Assembly: GCA_932294295.1 (NCBI GenBank)
Contig: OW028580.1
Location: forward strand, 36,649,336-36,713,335
Source: Alitta virens
Taxonomy: Eukaryota > Annelida > Polychaeta > Phyllodocida > Nereididae
Direction: 5' to 3'
DNA length: 64,000 nt
Part shown: in pieces, positions 43,401-52,129 of the stretch
How positions within the stretch are numbered: the stretch's first letter is position 1
Layout of the letters: each line of letters begins with the position of its first letter
The notes under the pieces: generated by a model
Database searches by the model: none
The model's input: the letters and a program-made list of their open reading frames with translations, nothing else
Told to the model about the DNA's origin: nothing
Position numbers and translations under genes: made by a program

Positions 43401-46092
43401 GTTGACTATGCACTCAGCTGTAAGCTAACATTTGGCCAAATCTTGATGTCCAGAAATTGAGTTAATTCTACAAGTGTAGAATTAACTCAATTTCTTGTAT
43501 AATTGCAATCATGGCATTACTACTGTGCCAATACCTCTTAACTGGTCATGTCATGTGGGGTACAAAGAAAAAAAAAATCTGATTCTTATCTGTTGAAGTA
43601 TTAGACAGTTTACGTTAATGTAGAATACATATTTGGAATATAATAAAAGAGAGATTTGCAGACGGAAATTTTTTTTTGAAGCGCAATATATATCTTATAT
43701 GAAACAATCCACTGCAGCAGCGGGGTGGTCTAATGGTTAAGGACTCTGCCGATTCCATATTGGGGTCCTAGGTTCAATCCGCAGCATTAGACGTTAAATT
43801 TGGTGTTCGTTGTACTCGGTGTGTATAGTGGTCCTGGTATGAGCAGAATGTTGCCTCGCACCAGAGAGTGACTCTTTGGTACAATGGTTAACGCGCTGGC
43901 TTTTAGTCCCAAGGACCTGAGTTTGATTACCGCTGTGTAATATTGTGTGGAAGCCAAGCTTTATCATCTCTCCATTATGTCTGCCTGCTGGTCATATAAG
44001 CTGACTAAGCTTCAGACCCAGTAGCATAGAGACTTTGTTACATTGAATATATGCAGCTCAATCGCAAACTACAGGCTTGACCCCCTTTATCTCTTTCAAA
44101 TCTTACAGTACCTCCATATTGGGTGCCTTATGGGGACAGACACCATTTTATCTGGAAGGATTGCGACACAACCACGAACTGCGAAAATGAAAAGTCCACC
44201 ATGATGTCATTTTGCAAACGAGATTGGTACGATGACTGGAGATGCACGGAATGCTGCAACGGAGATCTCTGCAATTATTACGTCACTGTAAGTATATATG
44301 ATATGAAATGAGTCGGGATGAAAGGAAATGAGGTAAGCCAAGATGATAAATCAGATGACGAGCTGGGGTGTGATGAATATGAGATGGAAAGATAGGGGAA
44401 GATTGAATGACAAAATTAGTTGAGATGAAATGAGTAGAGTGAGATAAAAATGAAATGATATAAAAGAGATATGATGTGATAAATTTGGTAGAAAATATAG
44501 GGGGACTGAGATGTTATGACATAATGATGATATAAAGAGATGAGATGTGATGAATTTGAGTGCAAAATATAGGGGGTCTGAGATGTTATGACAAAATGAT
44601 GATATAAAGAGATGAGATGTGATGAATTTGAGTGCAAAATATAGGGGGTCTGAGATGTTATGACAAAATGATGATATAAAGAGATGAGATGTGATGAACA
44701 TGGGTGCAAAATATAGGGAGACTGAGATAAGAATCTGATGATAAAAGTATGACATGAAGAGATGGGATGTGATAATACAAGGGTAACAAAAATATAGGGG
44801 GACTGAGATACAATTACAAAATGGTGATATAAAGAGATGTGATAAATATGGGGTTGGAAAATCAAGGGAAATAGATATGATATGTGATGGAATGAAGAGA
44901 TGGGGTGAAACAATGGGATAAAAAGATAGGGGTGAAAAAGTAACAAAACGATTATATGAAGCAAGAATGCTCGGGGGTGCGATGATTATAAGATTAAAAA
45001 GATGCATTGCAGAGATGAAATGACAAAATCATGATAATTTATGCCCAATTCATGGCTTATACAACTTTTTTCTCCTAATCTATATTGTTGCAATTATAAA
45101 AAGGGCTCCTCGAACTCTCTAAATTTTTCCGTAAAGATTTGAGAAATCTTTGTTTACAATTAAGCAGATTTATATCTTCATTGTATATTACATATTTTTC
45201 TTTTATTGTCCAACTTACTTGGGAGAGTGGGAATTGCCATCCGCAGGGTGGGGGGGGGGGGGGGGGACTTCCATATTCAGGATTTTTGCATCATTTTTGG
45301 AGAATGCATGACGTTGTCATGGGTATCAGAAGACTGATGACGTCATAGTTCCATCTTCTATGAGACTTTCTCCAGATTGGAACACATGTCAATAAAATAT
45401 AAATTACATAATGAATTGCATAGGACATACTACAGCAGGATGTAAGTAGGCTAACACTGTTGCAAATTCTACTTTTCTGAAAATGATAACATAATGATTG
45501 GATCACTAGCTGACATACTTCCGTTTTGCCCCCACCTAGAAAAATCCAATCAAAATTTATATTACTCAAAGGAAAGAAATGTTATAAACAATTAATGTGT
45601 TTAATTTGAAAACAATTAGTGAATGGATGAATAAACCAAATATTAGATAATGAAACAATTACATAAATAACACAATGATTAATTGATTGATGAACTTATT
45701 GAGTGATGATAATTGTTTGAATGAATGAATGAATGAATAAATGAATGAATGAATGAATGAATGAATGAATGAATTGAGTGATGATAATTGTTTGCATACA
45801 TTTTTTGGAATTGAATTGATTAATGGATGATTAATTAATGCTAAGAATGAATGAATGAATGAATGAATGAATGTCCTATTCTTAGTATAATCCTCATTCT
45901 AATGTTTATATGCATTGTATGCTATTTGACGGATGGAAGTTAAATATTTATGCTTTAGTTTAATGTGTCAATCATATTCAATTCTTTTTATTTTCATTCA
46001 TTTATTTTTATTTTCAGCTTGGCTCTTCAGCAGTGGCATCATCCATGATTTTGATATTTCTTTCATCTTGTATTGTGTACTTTTTGAGATAA
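40427..46092 (+). CDS. Secreted, GPI-anchored Ly6/uPAR-type (three-finger) protein, 4 exons
   Basis: Exons 40427-40484, 41065-41184, 44109-44287 and 46018-46092 join in phase (1, 1, 0) into 143 codons plus TAA. The product has a signal peptide (1-19), a domain opening LECYAC and closing CCNGDLCN, the hallmark of the LU fold, and a C-terminal hydrophobic stretch after GSS (VASSMILIFLSS) with almost no cytosolic tail, as in GPI-anchored members. The mature part has 12 cysteines in the domain, two more than the usual ten, suggesting an extra disulfide. It would act on the outer cell surface; LU proteins serve as receptor modulators, complement regulators or adhesion factors, and which applies cannot be told. 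The exon layout (signal, N half, C half, anchor) is typical. Confidence 0.85.
40772..41007. repeat. About 47-bp tandem repeat, 5 copies
   Basis: Unit reads TTCATATTCCTTTATTAGAA plus AAATAC, CATTCAGTTTTGAA. It lies in intron 1 of the Ly6-type gene and ends about 55 bp before exon 2. Confidence 0.9.
41065..41184 (+). CDS. Ly6-type exon 2: N-terminal half of LU domain
   Basis: Follows TTTCTTTCAG. Encodes AYGLECYACENQ and three further cysteines (DKC, KQC, DIC). Phase 1 at both ends; donor GTGAGT. Confidence 0.87.
41215..41410 (+). repeat. SINE-like repeat copy
   Basis: Words CAGCAGCCGGATGTCAATAG, GAGATGTTAAATTG, GCTGAGGCAAGCAAAATAC, GATGTGTAACATGGTGTG and CTCCAAGCCTTATCATCA match the copy at 56.1 kb in order. 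The tRNA head is missing. Confidence 0.7.
41650..41830 (-). repeat. tRNA-derived SINE-like copy (minus strand)
   Basis: Read on the minus strand, an A-box-like GGCGTAATGGTTAGCATGAC is followed by a B-box-like GGGTTTGATTTTC, as in SINE heads descended from tRNA. Confidence 0.45.
41933..42005 (+). repeat. tRNA-like SINE head
   Basis: A-box-like TAGCTCATTGGGTGACAGAC and B-box-like GAGTTCAAGTCC about 45 bases apart; no closed acceptor stem, so not a functional tRNA gene. Confidence 0.4.
42006..43187 (+). other. Ly6-type intron 2, unassigned part
   Basis: No coding exon or clear repeat recognised; several short ORFs without domains. Confidence 0.5.
43188..43262. repeat. Perfect 22-bp hairpin arms, 31-nt loop
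   Basis: Arms 43188-43209 and 43241-43262 are exact complements (TAGATAATGCCCTTGTTTTC plus TT). The total length of 75 nt is that of a pre-miRNA-sized hairpin, though perfect pairing is unusual for one. Confidence 0.9.
43452..43495. repeat. Perfect 21-bp inverted repeat, 2-nt spacer
   Basis: Arms 43452-43472 and 43475-43495 (AGAAATTGAGTTAATTCTAC plus A, and complement) around AG. Strong cruciform or hairpin potential in a Ly6-type intron. Confidence 0.92.
43715..44045 (+). repeat. Composite SINE with two tRNA-like heads
   Basis: First head 43722-43790: GGTCTAATGGTTAAGGAC (A box) and GGTTCAATCC (B box). Second head 43865-43937: GGTACAATGGTTAACGCGC and GAGTTTGATTACC. The common SINE tail follows (AAGCTTTATCATCTCTCC, TCTGCCTGCTGGTCATATAA, GCTGACTAAGCTTCAGAC). 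Confidence 0.7.
44109..44287 (+). CDS. Ly6-type exon 3: C-terminal half of LU domain
   Basis: Encodes LPPYWVPYGDRHH, seven cysteines and the closing RCTECCNGDLCNYYVT. Phase 1 in, phase 0 out; GTAAGT donor. Confidence 0.88.
44310..45010. repeat. 72-bp tandem satellite, about 4 good copies plus diverged flanks
   Basis: ATATAGGGGG words recur at 44495, 44567, 44639, 44711 and 44792, giving a 72-bp period. The two long minus-strand ORFs (182 and 218 codons) are translations of this repeat and not genes. Confidence 0.9.
45717..45873. repeat. (GAAT)n microsatellites
   Basis: Two GAAT/AATG arrays (45717-45775 and about 45846-45873) in the last Ly6-type intron. Confidence 0.92.
46018..46092 (+). 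CDS. Ly6-type exon 4: GPI-attachment signal and stop
   Basis: Encodes LGSSAVASSMILIFLSSCIV, YFLR and TAA: small residues for cleavage, then a hydrophobic tail. Follows TTATTTTCAG, phase 0. Confidence 0.83.
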   Translation, partial: LGSSAVASSMILIFLSSCIVYFLR

Positions 46093-46141
46093 AATAATTA
46101 TTTTTGTAATATAGATTTATATTATTCCATATTTTTTTTGT

Positions 46142-46147
46142 AATAAA
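46142..46147 (+). terminator. Polyadenylation signal of the Ly6-type gene
   Basis: AATAAA 50 bases after the stop codon, followed by TTTTTGC; gives a very short 3' UTR. Confidence 0.65.
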
Positions 46148-46555
46148 CTTTTTGCTTATAAAATGTGTACAGTACTTTTATTATTACATTATTATGTCAA
46201 TGTAGAGTTTGTGTAAGTCGTTGACATATTTTGTGTACAAAATTTGATTTGCCTTTTTTGGACATTGTCTTTCTATGATTAACATTCTGTGGCGTTGGTC
46301 AGGCATTCAGTGCATGATCAGAGAATGCAAAAATAAATTTCCTCCACATGTAATTGTTCAACAACACTCAACAATTTGTGAATGGATCTAGTAATCAGTA
46401 ATTTGAAATATGGTTTCCTGGTTTGGGAATAGACGAAACCCATTTTACGACCATTTAGCAATTAAGACTTCATCACAGTTTGTATCATTGCGTATTACCT
46501 AAATCATATCCTGTTCATTACAGTGGATACCCACATTAACACCAGTTATAAAGTA

Positions 46556-46987
46556 CCGTGGCCCAGAAGTACAAAGTAGTGACCAAAACAGATATTACTA
46601 CTTGCGCCCTATTTCATTGTTATTGCATGCCAATTACAATCTGTTTGCAATATTTCCCTTTAGTGCATTAGCCTACTATAATACTAATAAAGATTTTGTT
46701 GTCCGTTTAAAATAAGCCTATCTGGTTTGTAGTCTATACTATTGCCAGTATAGGTCCTGTAACCTGTCCCCACCAGAAACGAATCACATGGCACTTATGT
46801 GAAATTCGCTCCATCTTCCTCCCTTAAAAAACGAACTCACTGAACCGTGCAGCATTCATGGTAATTTATGCACAACAACGATTTTTCTGAGCAACAACGG
46901 GTTTTTCGCGCGCAGCAACGTTTTTCTAGCACAACAATAATTTTCAACCGCGCAGCAACACCACCACTTTGTATTTCTGGGCCACAG
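46556..46987. mobile_element. 432-bp MITE with TA flanks
   Basis: Ends CCGTGGCCCAGAAGTACAAA and inverted CTGTGGCCCAGAAATACAAA match over 26 bp with three mismatches, bordered by TA at 46554-46555 and 46988-46989, as for Tc1/mariner-type insertions. The interior has repeated GCAGCAACG/TTTTT words and no ORF. Confidence 0.8.
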
Positions 46988-46989
46988 TA

Positions 46990-47821
46990 TGACAACAAAG
47001 AATTTGACCCACACCAGACACTATGAATTGTGGTTGGTTCTGTTTCTGGCGTTGCAACTCTTGCGTGTCCTTATTTTTAAGATTCTAGACGTCTGATTGG
47101 TAGAGGCCGTAAAATTAATTATTTTGTATTCGCGATGACGGTGTATGATCATTGTTGTCTAAATTGAAGTCATAGGTTATTGTGCTTTGGTCTTTGGTGA
47201 TTGGACATGATCTTTTATACTATCTTCAGTTGTTTTGCAACTTGTCAAAGTTTGTCTTATGCCTGTTGTACCACTCTTTAAAGATCACCCTGTGCAACTA
47301 CCTATGATCAATTTAAGATAACTTACGACTGTTGGTGACCAGTTTAGAGGTCGCCAGGTTAACCAGTTGCACAGTCATACAAGATTATCTAAGACCATCT
47401 GAGATCAATGACTTGTTGCAAGATTGCTAAAAGACTTCTAAAAGAGAGGTGAAGACTTTCACTAGTAGGTTGTCTTGTCTTAAGTTGTTGTAAGGGCTAG
47501 TGTGACTGGGGCTTTAAATGATGCCAATTGAAATTAGCTTTGAACAATGACTTCTCCGATGCAGATAGGTTTTCACTAGTTCTCTGTATATTTCCTGAAT
47601 GTGTTGAACTACCATAATTAAATATTATGTTTTTCTGTAGGTCTTTGTTCCGGGTGATTCTGTATCATTTATATGCTCATATAAATTAATTTGACTTCCT
47701 AATTGGATTATATACTGACACACTGACACTGTTCTGATTCATCAAAAAATAAGCAGCATTTCGTGTCCATGTGATTCATAAACACAAATAAAAACACAAC
47801 AATAGACTCAAATTCTATTGG
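46990..47821. other. Spacer between convergent genes
   Basis: No gene or repeat recognised between the Ly6-type gene end and the minus-strand poly(A) signal. Confidence 0.5.
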
Positions 47822-47827
47822 TTTATT
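47822..47827 (-). terminator. Candidate polyadenylation signal of the minus-strand secreted-protein gene
   Basis: AATAAA on the minus strand (TTTATT on the plus strand), the first good signal found downstream of the stop codon at 49048. It implies a 3' UTR of about 1.2 kb. Confidence 0.4.
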
Positions 47828-49047
47828 GACAACCAATTGTCATCTTTGTATATATATAATAAATTATAAATAAATAAATAACTTTCTTGACTATAACACA
47901 ATTTCTGTCGTTTTAACATGCAGATTTCCCACAGTAAAATGTACACCAATAATTGGAGCACATAGAGAGGCTTTCCGAGCATTTTTTAAATATAATTTTT
48001 TTTGACTGGGTGTTAAGTCATATTAAATAGCCTAATTTCTAACCTGGATATTCACATTTTGAAAGCTAATATTCAACAACAAATGAATACAATATTTAGA
48101 AAAATTTAAACTTAATTAAGAAATTTCTTTTGTCACATTTTTCACCCAGTCACGTTGTTAAAAAATGCTCGCCAAAGTTTGTACACGAGTTTAGCTGCAG
48201 TAAGAAAATTCGAGTATATACATTCAAAAAACGTTTTGTGCCTGAGACAAAAGTTCCAAAGATAAAGTGTTATAAGGTAAGTACAAATATATAAAAATAA
48301 ATAAATAAGTAGTAAAATCAGTAAACAAAAAACTCTTCAAAAATATAATTGGTTATATAAGAGTAGAACTTACTGTGATCAAATAAATTATAATATATAA
48401 ATTAGATATAAATTATTAGAAAAATGCATTGTCCATGGAGATCTGTTATTATAAAGTATTTGTGGTTAGTACAATTGACATTTGGCCCCTTATTCACCTT
48501 GTGACATTTTCAAATTTCACTCACTGAGCCAGTTTTGTGCCTACATAATTAGATTTAATTTGAGCAATATATCTATAAAGTTATATGTGACCAGTAAAAG
48601 GAATAAATATAGTACTCTGTTTTAGCTGCCTGAGTAGTACCTGAAGATCACTTGTGAGTGGAAGCCCTAGGTATAAATTACATCTAAAATTACATCTAAA
48701 ATTACATCTAAATACAAGTGAATGATAATTCTTAAGCACTAAGATTACTCTAAAATATCATTAATTTAGATTGAAAAATGTCATGAAAACTAAAAATCAC
48801 AGGCATAGGAATGGCTAAAAACGGAGCAGAATTACCTATAACTTCATATTATGATAAACAATAAAATTGAGCAACATGTATCACCACATGGGATGAATGA
48901 TTCACCCATGAAAAAAGTACAAAACTGCAAAATATGCAATGTCCCTGAAGAATACCCTTGAGATTAACTGTGACAGATACCTGTCAGTTACTCATGTTCA
49001 TAAAAAGACATGAGTAAAATAAATAAGTAAATCTAAATGTCTTCTGT
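47822..49047 (-). other. Probable AU-rich 3' UTR of the minus-strand gene
   Basis: On the minus strand, overlapping ATTTA pentamers occur near 49015-49039, 48294-48308 and 47866-47882; the last two contain TTATTTATT. These match AU-rich elements that destabilise mRNAs. The extent of the UTR is inferred from the poly(A) signal. Confidence 0.4.
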
Positions 49048-49110
49048 TCAGCAGCTTTGTAGAAAATGATTGACAATGCATTTCACCGTTTGGAGCTTGC
49101 TTTCACTGGT
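49048..49110 (-). CDS. Secreted protein exon 6 (C-terminus)
   Basis: Follows a TTTTTTTCTAG acceptor; encodes TSESKLQTVKCIVNHFLQSC and TGA. Confidence 0.75.
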   Translation of the reverse strand, partial: TSESKLQTVKCIVNHFLQSC

Positions 49111-51798
49111 CTAGAAAAAAAGAGAAAGAATTATTTTAAATGATTATCAAATAAGAATAAGATGGCACAGCAACTAATGAAACAGAAATAAAGATCTTGG
49201 CTCCTGGAGCATGATTGCAATTTCGACAAAGCATTTTTTAACATTGTGACCGGGCGACAAACTTGCTTTCCAGTGAACAATTCTTATTACCCAAAGGCAT
49301 ATTTTTCAAAATTATATTCGCTGGGGGACAGAAATCGACTGGTTAAAGGCATTCTATTTAAAAAATAATTGCATTGTTGCTTGTCGCCCACTCGAAACAT
49401 GCTTTATTATCATATTTCAATTCAGGTGGAGCTTTCGACATATTGCAGAAACAAAATTTATCACACTTTGCTTGGTAATTACAATATTGAGATATGATAT
49501 TATTCCAAGTAATATGCCATATCAGTACAACATCTCCCAGCCTCATTAACATGGGATACATGCAAGACCATATTACTGTTAGACTGGTCCAACATGCCAT
49601 CCGGTCCAACATGCCATACGGTCCAACATGCCATCCGGATCATATTAATGTGTCATCCATTACTTAGAAATAATTTATGACTTACCAGTTCACTAGAGCC
49701 ACAGCTTGCTCCTGTCGTCAATACTGATTCTGAGCAGTTTTGATAGACCTGAAAAACACAATCGATGAAAATTTAATTAACCGAATCACTGATCGAAGAT
49801 GCAACACAATGTCCAGTTAGTTATGCACTATGTGCAAACATAGTCATGATTTCTTTTCCTTTAGGGTCAGCAGAAGTAGTCCTAATGTGAAATATCCCAC
49901 CTAAGGATGTGATCAATTAGCTAAAGATGTGATAAACTAGATATGATGTGTTAAAGTGTCTAAAGACCTCCAGATCTATTATGGATATGGGATATTTAAT
50001 ATGTTAATGCCTCAGCATGATGCCGAAGGCAACTATGTCATATAAAATGAAGGTAATGCATATACATACATGGCCAAATGTGCCACGTGCGTTTTCCATG
50101 CATTTTGATAAACCCATGCATGGTTTTTGCCTCATTATAATTAGCTAAACACCATGCATTTTCCATGCGTTTATCCTTCTCATGGAAAACGCACGTGGCA
50201 CATTTGGCCATTTATATATAATATAATTGTTGCTTTTTGCCATTTTAACACGTTCTCCATCCAAAGGGGAGAAAAAGTAACAGGGCCTATAGCGGGCACT
50301 ACGACTGTAGTTCATTAAAAAGAAAACAATAAGATGACGTCACTACTCCATTGTTGCATGGAAGACGTAACACTCCTTATTATGTACGACCATCAGCACA
50401 ACTGCAATTTGGTTAACTTATTATTAACAGGTAACTTACCTCAGGCCAGGAATGGCCAAAGCAGGAGTTGAATTGCTCATTAAGCATATCTTTGATGCAA
50501 CTCTGTTGTGAGATGTCTTCGTCAGACTTGGTTGAGTTGTCTAAAGACATCGGTTGGGTGGCGTTGATCGATTCCTCAGTTGGTTCAGACGTGACTGTAC
50601 CATCGGTAGTATAGTCTATGCATTCGTCATCATAATCGCCCGATCCATCAGTAGAATCGGTAGTATCGGGTGATTCTGTGGAATCGGAACCACTAAAGTC
50701 GTTGATCGGACTTGTATTTGGTCCAGACTCTGGGGTACTTCTTCGTCCAAGCAAGGTATGCTCTATGTTGAATACGAGATCCCGCAAAAGGCAAACTTCA
50801 CGGAATTGGAATTGTTGCAGATTGTACGCTTGCTTGCTGCAAATGTTTTCAAAACCTTTCTTGTCCTCAGGACTGTAATTGAGAATTTTACATGAAATAT
50901 CGGGGATAAGTTGTTCCAGTTTCCACAAAATATCTAGCATCTCCTTGTCAGTAGTTGCAGACTTTAGTTTGTTGTCAACTTTGGATCTGTAATTTGCCAG
51001 CGTAAGAAGTGCGTTAGGGATCATCACCTCCTGAAAATTATAATAGACAAAGTTGAGTCCACTTTTACAGGTACGTACATGTAGTGTCATTTTATATGCA
51101 GAAGCATCTGGTCCCTACACTCAGCGACATTGAAATTCGTCAGGACATCGAGATAAGCCGCTTAAAGTAAAGTGTAATTAACACTTATTAGATGGCTTTC
51201 GGGGCTATATAATAGTTTTGTAGCAAATCATGAACTTGCAAGGTGTATAATTATGTTTTAGCATGTTTAGGGGGGTGGCGAATCTCTATGTCGTGGCGAA
51301 TTTCAATGTCGCCTAGTTTATGATGAGTTAGCCATGATTGTTATTAATTGCAATTAATAGACATTTGTCATGTTGTGCCAAATCATGACAGGTATGACTT
51401 ACAATTTGATTTATGACCACTGTGCTTGTCCACCTCATCGAAAATGACGAGTAATTTGTATAAACTTTATCACTTCTCAATTTTCTCAGTTTATCCAAGA
51501 CCAATGACTAAGCTTTATTCTGACTCAAAAATCCAATTCTCACAATTCATTTGAGAATATATTTCAAGGTCACGATAATGCTTTGACATCATTTCTCTGT
51601 CATTTTACTTCCTAAATACTGATAATGTATGCAGAGCTCGCATAGCTATGTTGTTGAAGCAATGATAAAACATATCAATGAATAAATTCCCTCTTATCTC
51701 TACATGCTTTCTGCTTCTCTTTCAATGAGATGGATTATTAATGAATAAGCTCTAATTTTTTACTACTACTACTACTACTACTATACTACTACTACTAT

Positions 51799-51830
<32 letters not shown>

Positions 51831-51924
51831 GAGCTGCTACTACTACTACAACTACTACTACTACTACTAGAGCTGCTACTACTACTACAACTACTACTAC
51901 AACTACTACTGCTACTACTACTTA

Positions 51925-51989
<65 letters not shown>

Positions 51990-52059
51990 GAGCTGCTACT
52001 ACTACTACAACTACTACTACAACTACTACTACTACAACTACTACTGCTACTACTACTTA

Positions 52060-52129
<70 letters not shown>

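Noticed and set aside
44351..45007. 218- and 182-codon minus-strand ORFs
   Set aside because: Translations of the 72-bp satellite in two frames; internally repetitive, no start context.
49358..49612. 84-codon minus-strand ORF in intron 5 of the secreted-protein gene
   Set aside because: No compatible splice sites, no domain; the exon chain is complete without it.
50678..50878. 66-codon plus-strand ORF
   Set aside because: Opposite-strand shadow of exon 4 of the secreted-protein gene.
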